From Sphagnum compactum (lineage: Eukaryota > Bryophyta > Sphagnopsida > Sphagnales): 64,000 nucleotides of DNA. The translations under genes were made by a program, and so were the position numbers. Below, in pieces: positions 24,460 through 36,770 of the stretch. How positions within the stretch are numbered: the stretch's first letter is position 1; every line of letters begins with the position of its first letter. A model generated the notes under the pieces. The model made no database searches and was not told where the DNA came from. It saw nothing but the letters and a program-made list of their open reading frames with translations. The stretch is taken from positions 36,508,213 through 36,572,212 of the forward strand of contig OZ234493.1 in assembly GCA_965153455.1 (NCBI GenBank), in the 5' to 3' direction.

Positions 24460-25916
24460 TCTGAGTGCTTGAACTCCTAGGTCAGGTTGTAAATGACGTT
24501 TACAAAAATAGCCCCTGCAGGACATGTGTAGAAAATTGTCCACTCAGCATCTCGTAGGCCAACTAACAACTCGCGTGTGCTCAGAGGCCAGTGTTGGCTG
24601 ATGTGCAAGGTTGCCCTTGTCCTTCTCAAGGGCAAACCTCGCACATTAGCCTGGCCACTCAACCTCCACATCACTTGCTGGCCAGTGAGCTCTGTGGCTG
24701 GGTTATGCTAACTTGTGTGAATATGCATGGCCTTAGGAAATTTTTCCATTAGGCTGATATCACTACAGCAACTTTTCATTTTGTTTTTTCAACTAGTTGT
24801 GCTAACAATTATCTCACAGTTCTATTGATCAAGCATTGACCAATTGCAAGAGCTGTGAATGCAAGAGTTATGAGTCACCGACTCACCGTAATGACATTTC
24901 TTCATTTTTCATGGGACCATGTGTTCTCAAAGCTCCTTGCATAATTAGTTATATACTTTCAATGCACTTGCAGCTCTCCAATGGAAAGCAACTGACCCTG
25001 CAGTAAGAAACAAGGACCTCTGTGAGGAGCTTTCCATTAGGCTGCTATGATCACAGCAGCCTAAGGGAAAGAGGGTGTAGAGTCTCTATGCTATGTGGTA
25101 CCCTATTTTATTGACAGATTGGACCTTCAATTCACGTCCCTGAAGAACGTAGTTTACACAGAGATATAAAAATCACATTCCAACTCTCCCTTTCAATTGC
25201 ATTTTCCCTCCACTCTTGGATTTCAAAAATCAAAATTGTTAAAAGCATGACTCAAAAGAATACTTTATTGTTCAATATTTGCAACCAAAACTCAAATTTC
25301 AAACTGTCTTAAAACCCAATGCTATTTCTATCAGTTTGCACATTATTGCAATCAAATTCCACTTGGCCTGCTTGAAACACTTTGAACCACCCCAATAACT
25401 AAACTGCATACAGCAATAGAACAAAATGTTTGCTGCAATTGATTCAAGTCTTTGTGGGCAATCTGACCTGTATTTTTCATTCGTAACCAAAATTATTAGA
25501 TACTATTCCCATTCACAATAGAACATTAAGATTCAAAAATTTCTTAATGTTATGAGAATTTCCAGTGTGTTTTTGTTTGCATTATGTTTGCTCCAAGATC
25601 CCAGAAAGTGCTGCTGAGCAAAACATTCAGGAATGATTCCAATGTAGGAAGAGCAACATGAGCAACATGAAAGTACAGATTGTCTAACATCATCTCCATG
25701 AACATGTAAGTATGCAAATGCTCAAAAGCACTAGTGAATTTGCTAGATTTTTGAACACCAAATCTGAAGAACTGAAATCACACCACTGCAACAAAAATGT
25801 ACAGGGGAGGAGAGCATTTGAGCTGTTCTTTACCTAATCTTTGCATGACTAGGGGGGGGGGCTTTGCATCACCAACCTGATCAGTTGAAACACACACAAG
25901 AAAAAGTTTGATCCTC
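24460..25916. other. Intergenic, no gene seen
   Basis: No recognisable coding or RNA gene. The right end is expected to contain the 3' untranslated region of the leftward SR protein gene. Confidence 0.5.
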
Positions 25917-28373
25917 TCAAGGGCTGCCACTCTGAGCAGCAGCTCCAAGAGGAGAGTTCTCAGGTTTTGGTGAAATATCCTTTTCAATACCATTTTGTGG
26001 GCTGCGACTGAGACTACGGCTTAAATCCCTCCTCAGTTCATGCAGTGGTGGGCTTTCACTATGAGGCAAAGGGCTGCGAGACAGACTTCGACCATTACCA
26101 GCAGGACTGGCGGATATGCTGCGCTTCCTTGTTGGAGGAAGGCTGCCACTCATGCTCCTGGTTCTGCTGCGAGTCTTCTTTGAGCGACCATCCCTCAGCG
26201 GGCTGTGGCCCCTCCTTGGTGGTGAACGACTGAAAAGCCACACCACAACTGAACTCACAATCAGCATGTTGGCTTTTACCACTTCTGGCACATCAATCAG
26301 TCAAGAAGACAGTATGAAAGGAGTGAAAATTTTGAAAGCAATGTGCTCGCATAACAATGCAAACTAAAGAGAAGACCTGTAGCTCAGACTCCTGCTGCGA
26401 GACAAGCTTCTGCGACTTTTGCCATGGCCCCTTGGGGTTCGGGACCGGGAACGTGATCGACTGCCAACAACAACAAATAGTTAGAGCTGCGACCACCTCC
26501 AAGGCAAACAGTTCTCTCTTAGAAAATAAGAATAATCAAGACAACAGTTCAAAAACTACCTGCTATTCAGCTGCGGGCTGTTACGGCAGTTGCGTTCAAT
26601 ATGCCCCCGCTGTCCACAGCGGTAGCACTTATCCCTCCAATCACCTGCTTTGCAATCTCGAGCCCAGTGGCCATCATTGCCACAGTTGTAGCAGCGCCCA
26701 GTTCCTGGAGGAGGGCCTCTTCCAAGGTATTCACGGGCACCTCCTGGACCTCGAGGGCCCTGCATTTAACAGAGACACTTGCAGATTAGCATTGGAGCTC
26801 AATATACTGTCACAATAGTGATGATGCAAAAATGCTGAAGGTTTAAGGATGCCTTTTGTGAACAGACAGATTAGGTGACAGGCTGTGAAAAGAGATGCTC
26901 CTAAACTTACCCTCCTAGCAAACTCCACTATGAGGCGGTTCCCATCAAATTCTTTGCCATTCAGATAATGTCGAGCATCATCCGCATCACGAGAATCACT
27001 GAATTCCTGACAATGCCACCAAATACCTGGGTAGTTCAGGACATAAAGCATGCTTCCAAACCCTCAGCATAAAGAAAATTGAGTACACAAGACTGATATC
27101 ACATAGGGAGTTTTATCCCCATCCAACATGACAGAAAACTTCTTATTAATCATTAAGAACCAAAGAGACACAAATGACTATGTTGCCATTGCTCCTGAAT
27201 CTAGTCCCTACATCTGCAGGAATGCAAATGAAAAGTCTTACAGCACACTTAAGCACAAGAACTCTGGAAAGATCAGAAGTAGAAAGCTCCAAAACATGGA
27301 AGATTCAAGGAATGAGACAGATAGAGAGTACATACAACGAAGGCGAAGTCGTGCTTCACATCCACGTCTCGAATTCTGCGGAAAGGGGTGCCAAAAAAGA
27401 GCAGGGCATCACATCAAGTCATAGCACGAGACTGCATCAGTGGAATTACACACCACTTTTTCTCTCCACCCTCGTCATTCCATCAATGTACGTACATAAG
27501 GCCATTTCACACATACACAGAGAAGCACGCCTATGATGGGCCTGCCTCTCCTTTTTACCTTCGCGAGCACAAGCCACCAAATGCCACCAAAGACCTCTCA
27601 CCATAGACCTCCAGGCCGGGAGTAAGCCCACCAACCTTCAACAACATCATGCAAGGTACTGCTTAGGCCTACCCATATCATGACCCCTTGGTGGCCACAG
27701 AGGCAGGACCACTCCAGCCAATGAATGACACACCTAGTGTTAAAGTAACATGAGACCCACAATGGCAAGGATAGCCTCCTTTGTGAAGGCTGGCTGCATT
27801 CAGTTTCTCACACTGAACTTCCCAGTGAACAGCCCAGAGTAAAGAAGAAGAGCACATTCCACTGAATGTGACATTGTGATCTGTTGGTGCTGCTTGTGCA
27901 GGTTCACTTGGGATGAAAGAGAGATAATTGGATTCTATGTGAAATGCAGCAGATTCGAAGGCTCTTAACATACACATTACAGGTCCAGGGAAATCATACA
28001 AGAAAATCTCCCAGTTCATGCACTCAAAAGCACTGTCGGGTTGGGTGTAGGGACATGCACATGGTTGCCCATGGTACTATATGTGTGAGAAGCACTCGAA
28101 AAAATTGAACTTGTGACAGCGGTTTGTTCACTTGGAAGTATCGAGGAATCCTACTATTTGGAGATGTAAGATTAGTTCGTACCTTCCATACTTGGCAAAG
28201 AGATCTTCCAGGTCACGGCTCCTTGTGCGACTTGACAGACGGCCAACATACAAGCGAGTTGCTCCATCATCACTGCCTCTGTGTTCAAATCTCTCGCTTG
28301 GCTCACTTCTGTAACCTCTGTCATCACTCCTGTGACCTCTATCACCCCTGTCACGATCATCATACCGAGGCAT
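25917..28373 (-). CDS. RS2Z: RS2Z-type SR splicing factor (RRM, two zinc knuckles, RS domain)
   Basis: Six coding exons on the minus strand: 28373-28183, 27375-27336, 27006-26911, 26759-26560, 26460-26377 and 26229-25917. All phases match and the sum is 924 nt (307 residues; Arabidopsis members are about 285-290). The ATG at 28373 starts MPRYDDRD, the family start, here with an extra Arg/Asp/Gly-rich stretch before the RRM. RNP2 is LYVGRL (residues 41-46), RNP1 is VKHDFAFV (about 70-77), and [14 protein letters not shown] closes the RRM. Two CCHC knuckles follow: C132/C135/H140/C145 and C154/C157/H162/C167. The C-terminus is rich in RS/SP dipeptides and ends QSGSP. Known role of the family: nuclear pre-mRNA splicing, contacting other SR proteins through the RS domain. 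The first coding intron (28182-27376, 807 bp) splits the RRM and is the longest, which in this subfamily is the site of conserved alternative splicing. Confidence 0.95.
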
Positions 28374-28394
28374 GTTGGATGTCACTGCAGAAAC

Positions 28395-29395
28395 GTTTAG
28401 AGGCCCCAATCGTTCTGCAAGCATGAGCAGAAACACCATTAGCCAGGAGTTAAAAAACCAGGTAAAACATCTGAATGTTCATGACATAACTATTCTGCAC
28501 TATTCTTCTGTTTCTGCTCCTGAGTCTGCAAGTGGTGCCACAGTTGAATTTGTGCGAAACAAGAAAAATCTGCCTATTGTCCACCCTCCATTGGAATCAG
28601 AAAGAAAGCCTGTAATATTCCATTCCAAAATTACCGGGTTTATGAGATACAACACCAAGGACACCCAGTCTCACAGCATATTCGAGTGTGAAAAGTAATA
28701 TTGAGACCCAGAAAATTTATTAATCCCATGGCACATCTCCTAACCCATGAGAACCCGATGTCCAGCAGACTAAGAAGCGCACAAAAAAGTACTATTGAAA
28801 ATTTCCCAGATTTTGCAACAGCTGACAAAAAACTACTTTAACCTCGAAATTCTTATATGGACTATAACCGTAGCAGCCACAGAAAATTTATTGGCTCCAT
28901 GGATGGCACATCTCCTGATCCGCGAGAAGCTACTGTCGACAGACTACGACATGCGGGGAAAAAAAACACCCTTTGGACCATCGATGGATTCCACATCAAG
29001 GAGTAACATAACCTAGCCGCATCTGCAGTACATTTCTCTACTTGCCTTCACGGTCACAACTCACATATACAACCCCACACACAAACAGAAACCCCAACAT
29101 CAAGCACTTACAGAAGAGCAGAAAGTCAAACCAAGCAATCCAGTACCTTCTAGACAGAAAACCCTAGAACAAAATGTTGAGCAGATCTACAGCGCACGGT
29201 CTCGTGGAAAAAGAGTGATACAGAATGGGAAACGAAACCCTGCTGAACAGAAAGAACAGGTTGAGACACGACCATCTCACTTCACTGTGAAAAGGAATTC
29301 GAAGCTCAGTACCCCAGAGAAGAAGTCGAGTAGGAGAGTGGGGACGGGGGGAACACACACACACACCAGAAAGTAGCACATACCTGCAGCGTCCG
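28395..29395 (-). other. 5' leader intron and leader exon end of the RS2Z gene
   Basis: On the minus strand GCTGCAG/gtatgtgc near 29388 is a strong donor, and a ctgcag acceptor occurs just upstream of the ATG (about 28386-28391). I infer a leader exon running from roughly 29650 or beyond to 29388 and a leader intron of about 1 kb. No transcript support. Confidence 0.5.
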
Positions 29396-29621
29396 CGGCC
29401 GCGAAGACACGATCGGAATGTAAGACCCTAATAGAACGCAGCAGCGGAAACAAATAAAGAAAAAAGGGCAACCTACGAAAACGAATTGTCAGTTACGCCA
29501 CGAGTAGTAACAAAGAACAGAGAGCGGCAACAAGGGGGAAGACAGAGCGCCGGTGGGAGAGACGCGAAGGGAGACGGGAAGTAATCACGGCCGCCATAGC
29601 CAAACGGGTACAAAAAGACAC

Positions 29622-29757
29622 TACGCGAAGAAGCAAGCTCGGCACAGAAATGAACCGTCCGATTATTCTAATCTACGGTGAGATCTCAACGCACGCGAGG
29701 AAGCAAGACCGGCGTAGAACTGGACCGTCCAATTACTCTAGCCTACGGTGAGATCTG
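29622..29757. repeat. 68-bp tandem duplication in RS2Z promoter/leader
   Basis: Two adjacent copies share cgcga.gaagcaag.c, ctgt-poor sequence, accgtcc.attactcta and cctacggtgagatct, with about ten differences. A third gtgagatc word follows at 29799. A TATATAA-type palindromic word lies near 29888-29895, beyond the repeat as seen from the gene. Confidence 0.75.
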
Positions 29758-30404
29758 CGCTTGAGGTGGGGGAGAAAACTGACCGCAGATCTGAATGGTG
29801 AGATCGTGGAGATGTGCGGTCTTCAATTGCCCCATATTTCTGACCCTACTCTAGAACAAATCAGTTGACCGCACGCTACTTACGTATTATATAAGCGGAC
29901 AGTATGCAAACCCGTTGGATTCGAATCAATTTTGATTTTGGCCGTTTGATCGGTGGCATTGGGGGCAAAAGGGTCGTAATCACAATTTATGAGTGGTGCT
30001 CAGTATGTGACTCTGCAAAAAAAATTTCACATCCAAGTTTGGTTTGTTTTCACTTCTTGTAACCCCACCCATGAAACTGAAACTACTAGTTTGGATACTA
30101 CTAATAATAACAAACCACCTGGACCAATCATTATGATGAGCCAATCAGAAATACTGAGTACCAGTCAGGTCGTATTTGTTACACTCTTTTTCTGCAAGTG
30201 AACAGCGTTACTTCTGCGCCTTTTACCAGCTAAAACTGTGAGATTGTTCTGAGCCAAAACTATTTTCCTGAGCTAAACCGGCATATTTTGACTTTTTCTT
30301 CATCCAATTTTAATGTCCAGAATAACATACTGAGCATCGCTCGAGGAGCTTCGAGCATCTCCACCTGCACCAGGAAACCGCCATATCTACATTAAAATTA
30401 AGTT

Positions 30405-30625
30405 GGTGTTTAATGCTTAGTGTCCTCATCCACAAACATTAACAAAAATATTTTGATGTTAAATTCTTAATGTCCCCACCCACAAACATTTTTAAAAAAA
30501 AAAGTCATTTCATTGTTTAATGCTTAATGACCCCACCCACCAACATCAAAAATGTCATTTGGATGTTTAATGCTTAGTGTCCCCACCCACAAAGATTGAC
30601 CAAAAAAAAAAGTCATTTTAAATAG
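30405..30625. repeat. About 50-bp tandem repeat, 4 copies
   Basis: The phrase gtttaatgcttagtgtcccc followed by acccacaaacatt and an A-rich, gtcatttt tail recurs four times with variable A-tract length. Confidence 0.85.
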
Positions 30626-30639
30626 TGAGAGATCATTTA

Positions 30640-31800
30640 TACCTTTACATTTGGACCAATTATTTTATTTTACCAAATTCATAATTTAAAAAATATATTT
30701 AAAAATGTTAAAATGATCATTTTTATGGGTTTTTTTTTTGGAGAGGAATATGATTCATACTATTTTGCTACAATATTTAATAAAAAATATTTTTATTGTT
30801 GTGGGCTGGAGACGCTCTAACATTTTTTGCATGCATTTTAAAATAAATCCATGGTTCAAAAATAGAAAAATCTACAAACAACTCAAATGTATAAAGGAAA
30901 CCACATGATTTTGGTTGGCTTTTGAACATGTTTTTTGAAAAAAAGTGTTGATCAACTAAGTAAAAAAAACAATAGAGGAATGCGGACATGTTTTTTGAGA
31001 AAAATGTTGATCAACTAAGTAGAAAAAACAGTAGAACAAAAGATCCATGATGTTTTAGAACCAAGAGATCTCCTAACTTGGAATAGAGATAGGTTGCCTG
31101 TGGATTGTTCACACTTAGGGAGAAGTCAACTAGAATTAAGTTTACTAACACCTCTTTATCTAATACTAACGATTCAAGACGTAAGTCTTCACATTTTTTT
31201 CACATTTCAAGACACTTTGTTCTAGGTTTTAAAAAATAAATTCGAAACCAAAACTAAACCAGAAGTTCTATCAAGTGTAAAAATCCTTAACCAAAATCAA
31301 AGATTTTTTCAAATTTAAAAAAAAAAGTTGGAACTAAAATTGAAGATTATCTTGCAAAATAAGAACCAACCAACATTGGTTGATATGTTTTTAAACCTTT
31401 TCACCCCCTTTTGTTTTGTGTATAATCAAATAAACGAATTGGATATGGATCCATTTTTAACGTTTGACAAAAAAATTCATTTGGGTTTGCTCCTCATGCT
31501 CTTAAATGTATATTGGACTGTCAAGTTCCTAGAAGTAACACTAAAAAAAAAACTACGAGAAGAGTTATGTTTGGGTCTTTTATAATGGTGGAATCACATA
31601 TTAATATGTTCACCATGCAAGGTTATAGATTCAAATTAAAGGCTTGTCAATATTTTAATTATGTTGAAAATCATTTGAATCTCGATTTAGGACCCATGAC
31701 TGAACCCTTAGAATTTGTTGAACCACAAAAATGTTGGAAAACTGTGATTCATGGACTTCCACCAAATCAAGGGCAATATAAAATCCTTCAGCTTCACATG
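30640..31800. other. AT-rich DNA, no gene supported
   Basis: Two plus-strand frames (31328-31585 and 31513-31815) overlap out of register and contain no motif I recognise. They may be transposon-derived because the hAT-like remnant lies immediately to the right on the other strand. Confidence 0.45.
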
Positions 31801-31828
31801 CAAATGGCGGAATAAACATAATTCATTT

Positions 31829-33721
31829 TCAACAATGTGTACAAAGTGGCTTCATTTGAAAACATTGCCCCAAAGATGTAATCATCTTTGTCATTGTCAT
31901 CAATGGTGTTGCTTCAATTAAGCCATTTGTGTTGGGATTTAGGAATTGAAAAACAACCATTAGCAATGGCAACAAATTCTTGTTGCCATATTCTACCACC
32001 ATTTGTATCATTTTTGCACATCCAACAAATGTTTTCATTGCATCAAAGGATTTAAAATGCAGGTCCAACATCAAAGCCAACATTTTGTGGACCTTGCTAA
32101 CATTGTAGGTAGATGCAAAAGCCAAAAATGAAATCAAAACATCCTAAATTTTTGTAATCATATGCACTCACAATGTCCCCAATTCATATTCAAAACCCCT
32201 TTCACAAAATTGAAAGGGGTAACCATAGATTGTTGAATCTCATTGATGGAAAAGACATCATTTAAGGCATTAGAACGTAAATAGTAACCTTCGGTTTGAT
32301 TGAAAATACATTACTTCACAATGGGACGCATGGTTTCAACAACTATTTTGCAAACTACCCATGTGTGTGTATTTGGCACACATCCTTGTAATTCTTGAAT
32401 TTCTTGCCCTCCATAACAAAGATTAATGGCATCCCTATATTCTAAGGTTTTTTGAAACATAATCACCTTGTTAACAAACTTGGTTTTCGATGGTGTTTTC
32501 AATTTTAAATGAGAGAGCCTAGGATCAAGGCATGCCTTCTGCCATTTGTTGCATCCTTTTGTCAAACTTTTTATTCTATACGATTTATTTTATAAGGCAG
32601 ATTGTGTTGTCATCAAGTTGACATTTCGAAAACCAACACACACATTAGTATCATTGCAAGCATATTGACATGTTTTGTTGAAAACATAGCTAAAACATGA
32701 CCTTTTGTTAAGGGTAGAAATTTTTAAGTTAATCAATGCCATGAGCATCCTAATAATTAGTTAGTTACTAATGGTATATTTATTTATCATTTTTCACCAA
32801 AGGATGAAACAAATGGGATTAGTTAGATGAATGGTTGGTAATAATTCACCAGTCATGTGTTGATTTTTAGGAAGGATAAGGATTGGTATGTATTATTTAA
32901 TCAATTAATGGGATGTGTAAAATATATTAAAATAAGGAAAAAAAAGGAAACCCACATATGTGGTGGGCAATTTTTTTTAGTTTCCTATTTATCCTTGGAG
33001 GACGAAGAAAAAACATCATTCCTTGCATTATCACTATCAGTATCATTATCATTTTTAAGATAACATGGTAGGAGAGATGGAGATGTTGGGAGTATTAGTG
33101 GGAAATCCATGTTGTACTTGGTGTTGTGTAATGGAAAATGATTGAAAGTGGTGTGGACTCAAGTGCATTATTTATTTTTGTTTATATGGACTTCTACGAA
33201 GATAGGGCAAGTTTTTCCTTCTTGATTGATGTAGAATATTAGTTTTTTAATTTGATTATTTTTTTGGTAATGAAATTATTCTCTATACTTATTACAGGAA
33301 TATGAAAGTAAGGTTGTTACAAGAAGGCAACTGCCATTAGAGAGCAATAACATGAAAATGTTCATTGGATTTAAAGGTTGTAGAGGGTATATTGATGTTG
33401 TAAATGTTAGGTAGTAGGTATAAGAGGTTTGTGGGTATTACATATGGTAAACAGAAGCTACAGGAGGCCTATAAACAATTGTGGGTCTTTTTTCAAGTCT
33501 ACAAATGACTGTAGGTGCAAGACAATACCTACTATAAGATGGTAGTTGTTGAGATTAATCACAAGAGCAAACTTGTCATGTTCAAATCTAGACATCCATA
33601 AATTAAAAAAAATAGTTGGTATAACACCTAAATCCAAAATTGACATTACATATTGTTTTGTGGTCTTAACCACCAATGAAAGGATGGCATGCTGGACCAA
33701 TTGCTTATAGTTTGGAAACAT
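31829..33721 (-). pseudogene. hAT-like transposase remnant
   Basis: Three minus-strand segments in the expected order recall plant hAT-superfamily (DUF659/BED-type) transposases. 33721-33458 contains NLWMSRFEHDKFALVINL (compare F.LWMSR...D.FALVINF). 32565-32311 contains ACLDPRLSHLKLKTPSKTKF and QELQGCVPNTHTWVVCK. 32137-31829 contains ISFLAFASTYNVSKVHKMLA, MLDLHFKSF and MIQMVVEYGNKNLLPLL. They lie in different frames with stops between them, so no intact protein can be made. No terminal inverted repeats or target duplications were identified. Confidence 0.65.
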
Positions 33722-33729
33722 AACATGGG

Positions 33730-35690
33730 GATTTTAATGCATGACTAAGTACTTTAGCCACTGGCTTTTCACAATAAAAGTTAACATGTAGGCTTTGGCA
33801 ACAAATTACAACATGTCCTCCATGAACTTTTGTTGTTGTGCATCATCTTTATTATAAAAATTAACACTCCCAAAATAATTTATGATGGCCCATAACCAAT
33901 AACAAACCTTTTTAAAAAAAATTCCCAATGTGCCACATTGGCATTTTTCCACTTGTGCCAAATGGTTTAATGTTCAACTAATAAATGCTTCTTCATAAAA
34001 GTAGTATTGTGTTACTGGTTGTATGAGATCATGCCTTTCCTTGCTTGGTGGTACTAATTAAATTGTAAGTTCGGCATATAAAGTGACAAATTATGCAACA
34101 AATGGTTTGAGACATAACATGATTTGGTTTACTATCGTCATCCACCACAAATAAATGCCATGGGAGAAACAACTTATAATGAAGCACTTGTGCCATTTGG
34201 TTCATGATGAGTTGAGTCCCAATACCTCTCTTGCAAATTCTACTTCCACATCCAAGTCATTTGGGGTTACAATGTTTTTCAAACAAGATGGTCCACTTGG
34301 CGTTGAAATTGAACCTTCTAGTGGCTTGAATCCTTAGCTAAGATCCCCCCCCCATCCAAGTCATGAATCAAAAGCTTCATGCTTATGTTCGTTTAAATGA
34401 AATGTTTTAGTTCGATTTGCCATAATTTACACTTTGATTTACAATGGAAAAAATCAAAGAACTTTGAATCTAGTTATGAATCTAACATTGATAAACTTTA
34501 CGAATTTGACATTGATGCACTTTTGCAAATTATCATTAAAGAAGAAGCTAAAAATTTGGCATTAATGACTTGTGAAATCTTTCATCGCTTACCTTTGTTA
34601 ATTTAACACATATGAACTTCTACCAGTAACCATAATGAACTTCAAAAGTTAGAACCTTGACACTCTAATAGTCTTTAAAAATCTAACAATGAACTTTGGG
34701 AATCTTTCACTAGTGTTTTTTTTACAACTTTAGATCCCAAACATTGATGACCTTTCCAATTTGACACATATGAACTTCTACTAATAACTAGTAATGAACT
34801 TCAAAACATAGAACATTGTTGACACACTAATGATGAAGTTTAGAACTCTTTCACCAATTTGTGATGAACCTTCAACCCTCCAGAACCTTCAAACACTAAC
34901 TTTTGGAACCTTTTTGATTTCTAAAATTTTTAAAGTTTTTTAGAATTGTCTTGAACATTGATGAACTATATAATGTGATAGTGATAATTTAATGAACTTC
35001 AAATGTGTATTATGGTGGATCCAAGATAATGAAAAAGACACAAATTTATGTTGATTATTGTTTAGTTGAAAGGAGAAATCAACATCGCACAACCCCAATA
35101 GCTCCTTAATTTCCATCCTTATAAGATTTTCACCAACATTCACAAAAGCATTAAAGGGGAATGGCAACCAAAAGTTGCATATGGCTATGGAAGCCAAGTC
35201 CAAAGAGAAGCAATCCATTATAAAAGATTGTAGAAATGCCCGGCTAAAAGTAGACATTGAAAGTGATAGATGATGAGAGATGGAGTTTCATTTTAGGCTT
35301 TTAGGTTTAAGGGAAATGATCAAATGAAACCCTAACTAGATGAAAGCTCTTGGATGAAAAGAAAAAGAGGAAAAATTGGGTGAAAATATGAAAAATATAG
35401 TGTCTCGGTACGTGTGAGAGGTCCCCATCAGGGTATGGGTAGGGTATTGGATTTTGTTAAACTGATACCTTGCCAATAGGGTATTATCAGGGTATCTAAA
35501 ACACTCATACCAGGCCAGGTAGGTTCTGGGTTGGGTATAGCAAAAAAAGTGAAATCAATAGGTAGGTTCTCTGATACCTGGATCTGGACCTTGATTGATA
35601 ACCGAGTCCATTTTCAATAACTGGCCAACACTGGTTTAAACACATACCCTTCTCCTATTCATAATTCAAAGTAATAGAAAATGACACATA
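33730..35690. other. Intergenic, AT-rich, no gene seen
   Basis: No recognisable coding sequence. 34390-34960 repeatedly uses aatgaactt/gatgaactt words, a loose low-complexity pattern. 35400-35640 has gggtat/tacc words in both orientations. Confidence 0.5.
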
Positions 35691-35697
35691 AAATACA

Positions 35698-36598
35698 ACC
35701 AAGTTGGCAGTCCGTTCATCCATAATACAACCAAGTTGGTAGTCTGCATTCATCCACAATACAAACCAAGTTGGAAAATCCCATCCATTAGTTGGAAGAT
35801 TCATCCATTAGTCTGCTGGTGGCTGTTGATTCCATGAATCCCTAAACTAGAGGTGGAACCCCAAGGGAGGGGAAGTGGAGGTGGGTTTCATCCACAAATA
35901 AAAAGAACCAAGTTGAATCTGCCAGTTGAAAACTTCATCCACTAGTTGGAGATTTCATCAACTGGTTGGAAATTTCATAAAATTAGTTGGAGATTTCATC
36001 CACTAGTTGGAAACTTTTAAAACCATCAGTTGGAAATTCCATCCATTAATAGGAAACTTCATCCATTGGTGCGGTAGTAGCTGTTGGTTCAACGAAGCCG
36101 CAAACCACAGGTGCAACACCTGAAGGTGGGGAGGCAAGTAGGAGTTCATCCACGAAAAGAGAACCAAGTTGGAAAACTAATACATTAGTTGCAAGTTTCG
36201 TCCATTAGTCGAAAGTTTCATCCACTAGTTGAAAGTTTCATCCATTAGTCAGACACTTCCATCCATTAGTTGAAAAGTTTCATCCGTTAGTTGGAAACTT
36301 CATCAATTAGTTGAAAAGTTTATGCAATAGTCGCAAAATTCATCCAATAGTTAAAAAGTTCATAGATTATTTAAACCATTCATCCATTAGTCAACAAGTT
36401 CATCCATTAGTTGGAGATGTCATCCATCAATTGAAAACTTTATCGATTAGTCGGAAACTCCATCCATTAGTTGAACAGTTTACCATTTAGTCGGAAACTT
36501 CATCCATTAGTTGAAAACTTGAAATCACTAGTTGGAAGCTTCATCCATTAGTCAGAAACGTTTCATCGAGTAGTTGGAAACTTCATCCATTGGGTGTG
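35698..36598. repeat. About 20-bp minisatellite abutting the NFXL gene
   Basis: Dozens of variants of ttcatccattagttggaaac follow one another with a period near 20 bp and frequent a/g and c/t changes (tagtc, tagttg, aactt, aagtt). Longer interspersed blocks at about 35817-35915 and 36070-36175 (gctgttg...gaagccg/gaatccc, agaaccaagttg) are similar to each other, giving a higher-order unit of about 250 bp. The array ends within about 170 bp of the NFXL start codon. Confidence 0.92.
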
Positions 36599-36770
36599 TT
36601 GGTGACTGTTGGATGAAATTTCCAAACCGAAGAGTAGCACGCGAACACGAAGGCGATACCAACGAAGCTCTCTCTTCTCTCTCACAAAGGGCCGCGTTGT
36701 TTGCGTTTGTTTCTTGCACTCCATTGCTCCGTTTCCCCGCATCGATGCTGCTGTGCACGCGATGCAAGGA

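Noticed and set aside
35698-36598. Regular 20-bp repeats resembling a CRISPR-like array
   Set aside because: The units are directly contiguous and degenerate without unique spacers, and the window is plant nuclear DNA; it is a minisatellite.
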